From CAIKBL01 sp043734785 (GTDB taxonomy: Bacteria; Pseudomonadota; Gammaproteobacteria; Ga0077536): a stretch of 18,270 nucleotides of DNA. Made by a program: the position numbers and the translations under genes. The notes under the pieces are model-generated. The model did not search any database and had not been told where the DNA came from. It saw only the letters and a program-made list of their open reading frames with translations. Positions 1 through 7,762 of the stretch are shown one piece after another (position 1 is the stretch's first letter; the number at the start of each line of letters is the position of its first letter). The stretch covers positions 1 through 18,270 of the forward strand of contig JAYTEX010000295.1 in NCBI GenBank assembly GCA_043734785.1. The letters are read 5' to 3'.

Positions 1-393
1 GTTGACGGTAAATTTCCTGATTACGAACGAGTGCTACCCAAGGGTGGAAACAAAGTAGTCCTCGCCAATAGAGAAATTATGAAATCGGCGTTGCAGCGAA
101 CCTCGATACTGTCAAACGAAAAATTCAGAGGGGTGAGATTAAATTTCAATCCGAAAGTCTTAAAGACCTCCGCGCATAATCCTGAACAAGAAGAAGCGGA
201 AGAAGAGATCGAGATAGATTACGAGGGTGAGAACTTAGAGATTGGCTTCAACGTTTCGTATCTTCTTGATGTATTGAGTGTTCTTCAGACAGAAAATATT
301 CAAATTATCCTTTCTGACTCGAACTCCAGTTGCTTAATACAGAGACCAGATGATTCCACGGGAAAGTACGTCGTGATGCCTATGAGATTGTAG
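1..393 (+). CDS. dnaN: DNA polymerase III beta sliding clamp, C-terminal part (left end cut off)
   Basis: The frame is open from base 1 and ends at TAG 391-393, giving the last 130 residues of a protein normally about 366 aa long. It covers the end of domain II and domain III of the clamp. Recognisable family signatures are VDGKFPDYERVLPK at the start, ILSNEKFRGVRL, NPEQEEAEE, IGFNVSYLLDVL and the classical C-terminus YVVMPMRL. The protein forms the ring dimer that tethers DNA polymerase III to DNA; the C-terminal residues help form the pocket that binds clamp-interacting proteins. The gene lies 33 nt upstream of recF in the same direction, as in the common dnaA-dnaN-recF-gyrB order, so dnaA and oriC are expected to the left of the window. 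Identification is secure; only the start is missing. Confidence 0.97.
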   Translation, partial: VDGKFPDYERVLPKGGNKVVLANREIMKSALQRTSILSNEKFRGVRLNFNPKVLKTSAHNPEQEEAEEEIEIDYEGENLEIGFNVSYLLDVLSVLQTENIQIILSDSNSSCLIQRPDDSTGKYVVMPMRL

Positions 394-426
394 TGATCGA
401 AACGGTGCTTTTAACGTAATTGAAGA

Positions 427-1515
427 ATGCAAATTTCTCGTCTGCGAGCCTATAACTTACGCAAAATCCGCTTACTAGATATCACTCCAACTGCGGGGAT
501 AAACCTGATTTGGGGTTCGAATGGCAGCGGGAAAACGACGTTACTCGAGGCCATTCACACGCTCCATTCCGGTAAATCTTTTCGATCAGGTCGATTCCTT
601 GATCTGGTCACGCATGGCGAGCATCAGTTGGGGGTTCGCGGTGACGTCAAATTCCAAAATTTAGAAAATGACAGCGCACTAACGTTCAAGGTTCAGAAAG
701 CGAATCTTTCTACCACTATCAAAATTAATGATCTTCCGATTACTAGCGCGGCTGTTTTGGCAAAGGCTTTTCCTTTACTGGTTGTAGAGCCAAGCAGTTT
801 TGGAATTTTGGAAGGAGGTCCTCGGGTGCGACGGTCTCTGCTTGATAGAGCGACGTTTCACGTGGAACAGAATTTTCTCGAAAACTCCCGGGGTTATGTC
901 CAAGCGCTCAGTCAAAGAAATCACTTACTGAAGACAAACGCTAAGACAAGTCAGTTAGCGTTTTGGGGCGAAGAGCTAGCCCGGTTTGGGGAAGAAATAC
1001 ATCTTGCTAGAAGTCGGTGCGTAAAAGCGCTTAATTCGGTTTTCTTTTCAGGAACGGAAATAGACAACGTACTAGGTCAAATCCAACTGAACTATAAACA
1101 GGGTTGGAAAGACGGACTGACATTGAATGAAGCCCTCCGGCTGAACCTATCGCAAGAAATACGTTCTGGAATGACCTTAAGTGGCCCTCATAAAGCGGAA
1201 ATAGAAATCCTAGTAGGAGGAGGCGGTGTCGCAAGAACCGCGTCACGAGGACAGATAAAGACCGTCGTGATCTCTATCATCGCAGGCTTGGTGCATTACA
1301 TGTTTCAGGCTATCGGTTTCCGACCGATAATTTTAGTCGATGATTTCGCAGCGGAACTCGACGACTTTATGTGTTCGTTAACGCTTAAAATGCTGCGCGA
1401 GACAAAAGCGCAAATTTTCCTGACCTCAATTAACAATCAGTTCATAAAAGATTCGTTATTTGAGACCGAGGGCATGTTTCACGTGGAACAAGGTGTTGTG
1501 AACGCTCGTCACTAA
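427..1515 (+). CDS. recF: DNA replication and repair protein RecF
   Basis: 362 aa, the normal RecF length. RecF is an SMC/ABC-like ATPase that acts with RecO and RecR to load RecA at single-strand gaps. Visible motifs are Walker A GSNGSGKTT (residues 30-38), the ABC signature LSGPHKAE (251-258), a conserved SRGQIK segment (273-278) and Walker B with D-loop ILVDDFAAELD (302-312). The D-loop has Ala where E. coli RecF has Ser (AAELD for ASELD). The sequence is rather divergent, but the catalytic elements are intact. The ATG at 427 has only a weak GAAG upstream and lies 33 nt after dnaN, so translation may depend on that context. Residues 144-148 and 351-355 are both FHVEQ, and both are encoded by near-identical parS-like DNA (separate entries). 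gyrB follows after 26 nt. Confidence 0.96.
   Translation: MQISRLRAYNLRKIRLLDITPTAGINLIWGSNGSGKTTLLEAIHTLHSGKSFRSGRFLDLVTHGEHQLGVRGDVKFQNLENDSALTFKVQKANLSTTIKINDLPITSAAVLAKAFPLLVVEPSSFGILEGGPRVRRSLLDRATFHVEQNFLENSRGYVQALSQRNHLLKTNAKTSQLAFWGEELARFGEEIHLARSRCVKALNSVFFSGTEIDNVLGQIQLNYKQGWKDGLTLNEALRLNLSQEIRSGMTLSGPHKAEIEILVGGGGVARTASRGQIKTVVISIIAGLVHYMFQAIGFRPIILVDDFAAELDDFMCSLTLKMLRETKAQIFLTSINNQFIKDSLFETEGMFHVEQGVVNARH
854..869. promoter_or_regulatory. parS: parS-like ParB-binding site 1, inside recF
   Basis: The 16 bases read CGTTTCACGTGGAACA. Compared with the known chromosomal parS pattern TGTTNCACGTGNAACA, only the first base differs (C for T). The site is an imperfect palindrome centred on CACGTG. 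It lies within recF codons for F144-H145-V146-E147-Q148. ParB (Spo0J) nucleates on parS near the origin and spreads to organise segregation with ParA and SMC/MukB-type complexes. The sequence match is direct; binding is inferred from family knowledge and the origin-proximal context. Confidence 0.7.
1475..1490. promoter_or_regulatory. parS: parS-like ParB-binding site 2, at the 3' end of recF
   Basis: The 16 bases read TGTTTCACGTGGAACA, a full match to TGTTNCACGTGNAACA. The two 8-bp half-sites differ at one position only (TGTTTCAC against TGTTCCAC on the other strand). The site shares 15 identical bases with site 1, lies 621 bp downstream of it and is in the same reading phase, encoding F351-H352-V353-E354-Q355 near the RecF C-terminus. 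A perfect 16-base match next to dnaN-recF-gyrB makes a functional parS very plausible. The binding itself is inference. Confidence 0.82.
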
Positions 1516-1541
1516 ATTGATAACTTGGCTATAAAAGCAAC

Positions 1542-3938
1542 ATGTCTAATTACGACTCAACGAGTATAAAAGTTCTTAAAGGTTTGGAGGCCGTACGAAA
1601 ACGGCCCGGGATGTACATCGGGGACACAGACGATGGCACGGGCCTCCATCACATGGTTTTTGAGGTGGTGGATAACAGCGTTGATGAGGCGCTTATGGGT
1701 CATTGCACCGAAATTACGGTTAAGGTGCACAGCAATAACGCTGTATCAGTGGCGGACAATGGCCGCGGTATTCCCGTCGATCTGCACGAGGGAGAGCAGC
1801 TATCTGCTGCCGAGGTCATCATGACAACCCTCCATGCAGGCGGAAAATTTGATGACGATGCCTACAGAATTTCTGGGGGATTACACGGCGTTGGCGTTTC
1901 CGTGGTTAACGCGCTGTCTGAGACCCTGCGTCTAAATATTTGTAGAGATGGCTACGAGTGGTTTCAGGAGTATCACGAAGGTAATCCCGTGGATCCGCTC
2001 AAGCAGCTCAGGCCATCCACTGAGCGTGGAACAAAAATCACGTTTTTTCCAAGTCCTAATATCTTCAAGAACATAGAGTTTCAGTACGAAATTCTGGCTA
2101 ATCGTTTGCGTGAGTTGGCGTTCCTCAATTCGGGCCTAAGAATTCACCTGATTGATGAGCGCGACAACCGTACGGATACGTTCGAATACGCCGGCGGAAT
2201 TACGGCGTTTATCAAGCATCTGCACAAGACTCGTCAGCCGCTCCACCCGGTCATCATCCATATCGATGCCGTTAAAGACAAAATTCGGGTTGAAATTGCA
2301 CTGCAATGGAATGACTCCTACCAGGAGAATGTTTTTTGTTATACCAACAACATCCCACAACGGGACGGTGGAACCCACCTCGCGGGTTTTCGCGCGGGTT
2401 TGACGAGAACGATCAACACCTACTTTGAAAGAGAAGGAATCCTGGCAAAACACAAAATTAGCGTAACCGGAGAGGATGCTCGTGAGGGTCTGACCGCTAT
2501 TTTGTCCATAAAAGTCCATGATCCTAAGTTTTCGTCACAGACCAAAGAAAAACTTGTTTCAAGCGAAGTAAAGGCGGCGGTTGAATCTGTTTTCGCTGAA
2601 TACCTATCAGCCTTTCTGCTGGAGAAACCGCACGAAGCCAAAGTCATCACCGGAAAGATCATTGAAGCCGCCCGTGCCAGGGAAGCCGCACGCAAGGCTC
2701 GCGAACTAACCCGCCGGAAAACCGCCCTGGATGTTGCAGGTCTACCCGGAAAACTCGCTGATTGCCAAGAACGGGATCCAAGTCGCTCAGAACTCTTTAT
2801 CGTCGAAGGAGACTCAGCGGGCGGCTCGGCAAAACAGGGGCGGGATCGTAAAAATCAGGCAGTCCTGCCGTTGAAAGGCAAAATTCTAAACGTCGAGAAA
2901 GCTCGCTTTGATAAAATGCTGTCGTCCGTAGAAGTGGCCACGCTCATTACGGCTTTAGGGTGTGGGATCGGGGCGGATGAATATGATCCGGATAAACTGC
3001 GTTACCACCGTATCATTATCATGACGGATGCTGATGTTGATGGTTCGCATATCCGGACCCTACTGCTAACGTTTTTTTATCGCCAGATGCCAGAATTATT
3101 CAAACGCGGACACATATTTATCGCGCAACCGCCGCTTTATAAAGCGAAGAAAGGAAAACAAGAACGGTATTTGAAGGACGAAAGCGCACTTGAGGAGTAC
3201 TTGCTTGAGCTTGCGCTACAGGACACGCAAGTGCGTTCGCCAGAATTGAATATCGACGCTGACGGGTTGGCAGTGCTAGGGGACCAGTATCTTCATCTCA
3301 AACGGTTAACGGACAAATTGTCACGTCGCTCGGATGACTCGATCCTCCGAATACTACAAAAAGTGAGCGAATACACGCATTCGGACGCTAACATGCAGGC
3401 GTACCTTCAGCAGTGGGTGCAGGAAATCAACGAAGCTATAAATGAGCACTTCGGCGCCAACCAGGGTCTTTTTGCTGTATTGGAGTTTCGGGAAATTGAG
3501 GCCTGGAAGATCCGCTTCGACGTTCGGGCGCACGGCGTCGAGCGTCACGTATTCCTGGATAAAGACTTTTTCCACTCCTATGAATACAGGCAACTTTGTT
3601 CGTTGAGTGCAAATCTGGAAAAACCTCAGATCGAGATGATCGTCGCGCGCGGCGAAGACTCGATGCCGGTGAAGACACTCCGCGAAGCGCTTGATTGGCT
3701 GCTGCTGGATTCGAAACGCGGCATTCATATCCAGCGCTATAAGGGTCTTGGAGAGATGAACCCCGATCAACTTTCTGAAACCACGATGAATGTCGATACC
3801 CGGCATCTTCTGCAGGTCCGAATCGAAGATGCCGTGGTTGCGGATGAAATTTTCTCAACGTTGATGGGGGACCAAGTCGAACCTCGACGCGAGTTCATCG
3901 AACGCCACGCGCTCACCGTGACTAATCTGGATACCTAG
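1542..3938 (+). CDS. gyrB: DNA gyrase subunit B
   Basis: 798 aa, close to the 804 aa of E. coli GyrB, so it includes the extra C-terminal insertion found in Gram-negative gyrases. Together with GyrA it introduces negative supercoils using ATP. The N-terminal GHKL ATPase domain shows VRKRPGMYIGDT, VVDNSVDEA, ADNGRGIPVD and the ATP-lid GLHGVGVSVVNA. The TOPRIM domain carries EGDSAGGSA with catalytic E422 and the metal-binding DADVDG with D496, D498 and D500. The C-terminal RYKGLGEMN starts at R732. The ATG at 1542 starts MSNYDSTSIKVLKGLEA, the usual gyrase N-terminus, and follows recF by 26 nt without a strong Shine-Dalgarno. Its stop is 7 nt from the stop of the convergent comF gene, and I see no rho-independent terminator between them. 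Confidence 0.98.
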   Translation: MSNYDSTSIKVLKGLEAVRKRPGMYIGDTDDGTGLHHMVFEVVDNSVDEALMGHCTEITVKVHSNNAVSVADNGRGIPVDLHEGEQLSAAEVIMTTLHAGGKFDDDAYRISGGLHGVGVSVVNALSETLRLNICRDGYEWFQEYHEGNPVDPLKQLRPSTERGTKITFFPSPNIFKNIEFQYEILANRLRELAFLNSGLRIHLIDERDNRTDTFEYAGGITAFIKHLHKTRQPLHPVIIHIDAVKDKIRVEIALQWNDSYQENVFCYTNNIPQRDGGTHLAGFRAGLTRTINTYFEREGILAKHKISVTGEDAREGLTAILSIKVHDPKFSSQTKEKLVSSEVKAAVESVFAEYLSAFLLEKPHEAKVITGKIIEAARAREAARKARELTRRKTALDVAGLPGKLADCQERDPSRSELFIVEGDSAGGSAKQGRDRKNQAVLPLKGKILNVEKARFDKMLSSVEVATLITALGCGIGADEYDPDKLRYHRIIIMTDADVDGSHIRTLLLTFFYRQMPELFKRGHIFIAQPPLYKAKKGKQERYLKDESALEEYLLELALQDTQVRSPELNIDADGLAVLGDQYLHLKRLTDKLSRRSDDSILRILQKVSEYTHSDANMQAYLQQWVQEINEAINEHFGANQGLFAVLEFREIEAWKIRFDVRAHGVERHVFLDKDFFHSYEYRQLCSLSANLEKPQIEMIVARGEDSMPVKTLREALDWLLLDSKRGIHIQRYKGLGEMNPDQLSETTMNVDTRHLLQVRIEDAVVADEIFSTLMGDQVEPRREFIERHALTVTNLDT

Positions 3939-3945
3939 CCGTCTT

Positions 3946-4650
3946 TCAGAGAATTCGTTGGGCTGATGCGACAACCCACGCATCAACCCTTCGCGCCCCA
4001 CCGGCAAGCAGTATTTTTGCCGCCGTTTCAAGCGTCGCGCCGGTCGTTGAAACATCATCGACTAACGCCACGTATCGGTCCCTAATATCGCCGTCCACGA
4101 AAAATGCGTGGGCGAGGTTCAGGTGGCGTTGTGGGCGCGTAAGACCCTTTTGAGGCCGCTGCCAGCCCTTGCGAACGAGTAGTTGCGTTTGGAGCGGGAT
4201 ACCCAGCATAGCGCTCAGTGTCTGCGCCATTGGAACGGTGTGATTGTGGCCGCGCCAAAGTAATCTTGGCCATGGCATCGGAATAGGAACCAGGAAGTCC
4301 GGCATTGGGCCATTAAGGTTCACACACGACGCCAACAATGAACCTAGAAGAATTGACGCGCCCACATCGCGATGGTATTTCGCCTGAATAATCAAGGCGT
4401 TAATCGGAAATTCGTAGGAAAATGCACATTTAATCGACGTACCGAACAGACGCCGGTAATTCTTCGAATCTGGAAGCCATGGCAGATTCTCGCGACAGTT
4501 CGCACAAATGGCGAAGTTCGCGTTTGGGCACAGACATAACCGGCAGCGATCGGGTCTCAAAGTGCGCCCCAGCAATTGTCTAATTCTAGACCAATTGTTA
4601 AGTCTAAGAGACTGCGCTAAGTTTGACGGTGATGGGAGAGGTTCAACCAT
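3946..4650 (-). CDS. comF: ComF/GntX family protein (phosphoribosyltransferase-like)
   Basis: 234 aa. The N-terminus has a probable zinc-binding Cys4 element, C36-x2-C39 and C49-x2-C52. The C-terminal half is a type I phosphoribosyltransferase fold with the PRPP-site motif VALVDDVSTTGAT (194-206). RGHN (133-136) and the following stretch match the ComF core (RGxNQ in many members). Family members are needed for DNA uptake during natural transformation (ComF of Haemophilus and Bacillus) or for use of DNA as a nutrient (E. coli GntX/YhgH). The enzymatic activity is not established here. The ATG at 4650 is preceded on the minus strand by AAGGA at a 9-nt spacing. The gene is divergent from bioB (45 nt between starts) and convergent with gyrB. 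Next to biotin genes is a common location for this gene in gammaproteobacteria, but a functional link is not implied. Confidence 0.9.
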   Translation of the reverse strand: MVEPLPSPSNLAQSLRLNNWSRIRQLLGRTLRPDRCRLCLCPNANFAICANCRENLPWLPDSKNYRRLFGTSIKCAFSYEFPINALIIQAKYHRDVGASILLGSLLASCVNLNGPMPDFLVPIPMPWPRLLWRGHNHTVPMAQTLSAMLGIPLQTQLLVRKGWQRPQKGLTRPQRHLNLAHAFFVDGDIRDRYVALVDDVSTTGATLETAAKILLAGGARRVDAWVVASAQRIL

Positions 4651-4676
4651 ATCGTGACGTCCTTGTCACTTAACAA
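4595..4676. repeat. 9-bp inverted repeat spanning the comF-bioB divergent start region
   Basis: TTGTTAAGT at 4595-4603 is repeated inverted as ACTTAACAA at 4668-4676, with 64 nt between the arms. The left arm lies inside the comF coding start and the right arm lies 19 nt upstream of the bioB ATG. Around the right arm, 4663-4676 reads TTGTCACTTAACAA, itself an imperfect palindrome (5 of 7 pairs). It could be an operator for the biotin genes, but it does not fit the BirA consensus (TTGTAAACC, about 16 bases, GGTTTACAA) well. It may be chance. Confidence 0.25.
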
Positions 4677-4683
4677 CCGATTC

Positions 4684-4688
4684 AGGAG
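4684..4688 (+). promoter_or_regulatory. Shine-Dalgarno site fixing the bioB start
   Basis: AGGAG lies 7 nt before the ATG at 4696. The frame remains open upstream to an ATG at 4654, which would add 14 residues, but that upstream start has no comparable ribosome-binding site and the added residues do not resemble BioB. The 4696 start is therefore preferred. Confidence 0.75.
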
Positions 4689-4695
4689 CAGCGCA

Positions 4696-5697
4696 ATGTC
4701 CGTGGTAACGCTCAGTGAAGGATACCAGCAACCCCAACAGGTTCGCACGCAGGGCCGCTGGTCCATCGCGGACGCCAGCAAGCTATTGAGCCAGCCGTTA
4801 ATGGACCTGCTCTATACGGCTCACACAACGCATCGCGCACATTTCGATCCGAACAAAATACAGCTCAGTACCCTGCTGAACATCAAGACCGGGGGTTGCC
4901 CGGAAGACTGCGCCTATTGTCCGCAAAGCGCCCGCTACGCGACCGATGTATCGGCGGGAGATTTGCTTGATGTCGAAACAGTCAGAACGGCCGCACAAAA
5001 CGCCAAAGACGCAGGCGCGACGCGCTTTTGCATGGGCGCCGCGTGGCGTGCACCCAAGGATCGTGATCTCGATCGCGTGATTCCGCTGATCCAAACAGTG
5101 AAAGATCTGGGGCTGGAAACCTGCGTTACCTTAGGGATGTTACAGCCTCATCACGCGGCAAAACTTAAAGGGGCTGGCCTGGATTACTACAACCATAATC
5201 TCGACACTTCACCCGAGTTCTACGGCAACATTATCTCGACGCGCACCTATCAAGACAGACTAGATACGCTTGACGCGGTCCGCGATGCCGGCATCAACGT
5301 GTGTTGTGGCGGCATTATCGGGATGGGGGAATCCTTGGACGATCGCGCAAGCCTGTTATGCACGCTGGCCAACATGCCTGTCCAACCAGAAAGCGTGCCC
5401 ATCAATATGCTCGTTCGCGTGCAGGGAACGCCCTTGGCCAACGAGCCCGCGACCGATAACTTCGAGATGGTAAGAACCATAGCGGCCGCTAGAGTCATGC
5501 TGCCAAAGGCCTATGTGCGCTTATCGGCTGGTCGTCGCGAGATGAGTCAGGAAACTCAGGCTCTATGCTTCTTCGCTGGCGCAAATTCGGTGTTTTACGG
5601 TGAGCAGTTGTTGACCACAGAGAACCCGGAGACAGCAGAAGATCGCGAACTTTTTTCGAAGCTTGGTCTTTCAACATCGACCCTTGTCCATGGGTGA
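4696..5697 (+). CDS. bioB: Biotin synthase
   Basis: 333 aa from the ATG chosen by its Shine-Dalgarno site. BioB is a radical-SAM enzyme that inserts sulfur into dethiobiotin, the last step of biotin synthesis. The [4Fe-4S] cysteines are in GGCPEDCAYCPQS (C68, C72, C75). Further BioB signatures are TRFCMGAAWR, CVTLGMLQ, YNHNLDTSPEFY, CCGGIIGMGE and RLSAGRREMS, the last containing the Arg that ligates the [2Fe-2S] cluster, which serves as sulfur donor. The gene is first of the tight bioBFCD set, with bioF starting 6 nt after its stop. It is transcribed divergently from comF, so its promoter must lie in the short gap or within the comF 5' end. Confidence 0.98.
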   Translation: MSVVTLSEGYQQPQQVRTQGRWSIADASKLLSQPLMDLLYTAHTTHRAHFDPNKIQLSTLLNIKTGGCPEDCAYCPQSARYATDVSAGDLLDVETVRTAAQNAKDAGATRFCMGAAWRAPKDRDLDRVIPLIQTVKDLGLETCVTLGMLQPHHAAKLKGAGLDYYNHNLDTSPEFYGNIISTRTYQDRLDTLDAVRDAGINVCCGGIIGMGESLDDRASLLCTLANMPVQPESVPINMLVRVQGTPLANEPATDNFEMVRTIAAARVMLPKAYVRLSAGRREMSQETQALCFFAGANSVFYGEQLLTTENPETAEDRELFSKLGLSTSTLVHG

Positions 5698-5703
5698 CCA
5701 GCG

Positions 5704-6885
5704 GTGCTGTTCGCTCGCTTTGCGGAATCGCTAGCCCTCGTCGCAAAAGACAATCGGACTCGCTCGCTTGAAATAAACACCGCCCCGCAGGGCGTAGAAA
5801 TTGATATCGATAATCGCCGGCTGGTGAATTTCTGCAGCAATGATTACCTGGGCTTGGCAAACCATCCGTTGCTGATCGAGGCGTTGCAGGAAGGCGCCCG
5901 TCGCTACGGCGTGGGTGCAGGCGCAGCGGCTTTATTGTCGGGCTATAGCGAAGCACATCATCGGTTGGCAGAAACGCTCGCCAAAGTGACTAGCCGAGAA
6001 CGCGCGCTGGTGTTCTCATCAGGCTACATGGCAAATCTCGGGCTACTATCAGGGCTAGTGGCCCGTCATGACAGAATTCTCTCGGATCAACTCAACCATG
6101 CCTCGTTGATCGACGGCGTCCGGCTCTCCAGAGCGGAGAATGTGCGATACGCGCATGGCGATACGCAAGCCCTCGAAGCCGCGTTGATGTCCTGCCTACC
6201 AGATCGTACCTGGGTGGTGACGGACGGTCTGTTTAGCATGGATGGTGATATTGCACCGTTGCCGAGAATTGCGGCACTTGCAGCTCGCCACCAGGCTATC
6301 CTGGTCTGCGACGATGCGCATGGTTTCGGTGTTCTTGGCGACGGCGCAGGCACGGTGGCGCATTTTAATTTGAAAGAGTCTGACGTTCCGCTTTTGGTCG
6401 TTACGTTCGGTAAAGCGTTGGGCACCGCGGGTGCCGCGGTGATTGGGCCGTCCGTGCTAATAGAAAATTTGCTGCAGAGTGCACGCACATTCATCTATGA
6501 CACAGCGCCTTCGCCTGCCTTAGCGCATGCGACAAGTTGCGCGTTGCGGTTGGTTACCGAGGACCGTTCATTACGCGATCGACTGTTTAGCAATCTTGCG
6601 TATTTTCGCACCGCGGTTGAGTCGATGGGTATACCGCTTTCAAGCAGCGAGACCCCGATTCAGCCGCTACTCCTTGAGGAAGGTGAGACAGCCCTGCAAG
6701 TAGCCGCAGGTTTGCGCGCGAAAGGTCTTTATGTCCGCGCGATCAGGCCACCGACGGTGCCTCAAGGGACTGCACGCCTAAGGATCTGCATCAGCGCGGC
6801 GCACGAGCATCGACATATCGATCGATTGATCGATGGCTTAAGGGACTATCGCGCGCTATTTCGGCCCTTCGCACGGCATGGCTGA
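5704..6885 (+). CDS. bioF: 8-amino-7-oxononanoate synthase
   Basis: 393 aa (E. coli BioF is 384). This PLP enzyme of the alpha-oxoamine synthase family condenses pimeloyl-ACP with alanine to give 8-amino-7-oxononanoate. Visible signatures are SNDYLGLA (45-52), SGYMANLG, DQLNHASLIDG, DGLFSMDGDIAPL, the PLP-phosphate region DDAHGFGVLG and the Schiff-base lysine in TFGKALG (K237, equivalent to K236 of E. coli). The start is a GTG 6 nt after the bioB stop. This spacing and the match of the N-terminus to family length support it, though no clear Shine-Dalgarno is present. The stop overlaps bioC by 8 nt (ATGGCTGA), which suggests translational coupling. Confidence 0.97.
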   Translation: MLFARFAESLALVAKDNRTRSLEINTAPQGVEIDIDNRRLVNFCSNDYLGLANHPLLIEALQEGARRYGVGAGAAALLSGYSEAHHRLAETLAKVTSRERALVFSSGYMANLGLLSGLVARHDRILSDQLNHASLIDGVRLSRAENVRYAHGDTQALEAALMSCLPDRTWVVTDGLFSMDGDIAPLPRIAALAARHQAILVCDDAHGFGVLGDGAGTVAHFNLKESDVPLLVVTFGKALGTAGAAVIGPSVLIENLLQSARTFIYDTAPSPALAHATSCALRLVTEDRSLRDRLFSNLAYFRTAVESMGIPLSSSETPIQPLLLEEGETALQVAAGLRAKGLYVRAIRPPTVPQGTARLRICISAAHEHRHIDRLIDGLRDYRALFRPFARHG

Positions 6886-7762
6886 ACCACCGCCCGTACA
6901 GTTGAACCAGTCGGCAGTCCGGCGTGCATTCAACCATGCTGCCGCAACCTACGACGAGTATGCCGTCTTGCAGCGCGAGGTGGGTGAACGCCTCGAGGCC
7001 CGTTTACAGTTCATGCAGATTGATCCCGCGGTCGTGCTCGATCTTGGGGCAGGTACGGGCTTCTGTGCGCGGCTGCTTGAAGCGCGCTATCGAAGCGCGA
7101 CGATCCTCCTACTGGACCTCGCGCCCGCAATGCTGACGATGGCTCGCAAGAACGGGAAACGGTGGTTCCCGCGCGCCAGGTTACTGTGCGCCGACGCCGC
7201 GCACATGAGCCTCGCCGACCACTCGGTAGATTTAATTTTTTCAAACCTGACGCTGCATTGGTGCGCAGATTTACTGCAGGTATTCCAGGAATGTCGTCGC
7301 GTGTTGCGTCCGGGCGGGCTGCTGCTTTTCTCGACACTAGGGCCCGCCACCCTGCAAGAATTGCGCGCGGCCTGGGCCACGATTGATGACCGCCCGCACG
7401 TTCATTTCTTTCTCGATATCCATGACATCGGAGACGCCGTCGTGCGCAGTGGTTTCTCCGCGCCGGTGCTGGATCGCGATAATCTAACTCTGACCTACAA
7501 GGACCTCACCGGCTTGACGCAGGATCTAAAATCTATTGGGGCTGTTAATAGTCATGTTGAGCGCAGGAGAGGGCTGTCAGGAAGCGCAACCCTTAAGACC
7601 CTGAGTACGGCTTACGAACCATTTCGGCAAGACGGGGTGCTGCCAGCTACCTACGAACTTTTATTCGGGCACGCCTGGGCGCCGTTCCCTGATACGCGCG
7701 CGCAGGATGGCAGTACCGTGGCAACATTCCCGCTCAAGAACCTCCGCAGACGAACCACATGA
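6878..7762 (+). CDS. bioC: Malonyl-ACP O-methyltransferase
   Basis: 294 aa, somewhat longer than the 251 aa of E. coli BioC because of its C-terminal part. BioC uses S-adenosylmethionine to methylate the free carboxyl of malonyl-ACP, so that fatty acid synthesis can extend it into a pimeloyl chain. The N-terminus (VRRAFNHAAATYDEYAVLQ) is characteristic of BioC, and SAM motif I VLDLGAGTG is at 53-61. FSNLTLHWC, which resembles the SNLALQWC of known BioC proteins, and RRVLRPGGLLLFSTLGP follow. The start overlaps the bioF end by 8 nt and the stop overlaps bioD by 4 nt (ATGA). There is no BioH-type hydrolase gene beside it to remove the methyl group. Confidence 0.93.
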   Translation: MAEPPPVQLNQSAVRRAFNHAAATYDEYAVLQREVGERLEARLQFMQIDPAVVLDLGAGTGFCARLLEARYRSATILLLDLAPAMLTMARKNGKRWFPRARLLCADAAHMSLADHSVDLIFSNLTLHWCADLLQVFQECRRVLRPGGLLLFSTLGPATLQELRAAWATIDDRPHVHFFLDIHDIGDAVVRSGFSAPVLDRDNLTLTYKDLTGLTQDLKSIGAVNSHVERRRGLSGSATLKTLSTAYEPFRQDGVLPATYELLFGHAWAPFPDTRAQDGSTVATFPLKNLRRRTT

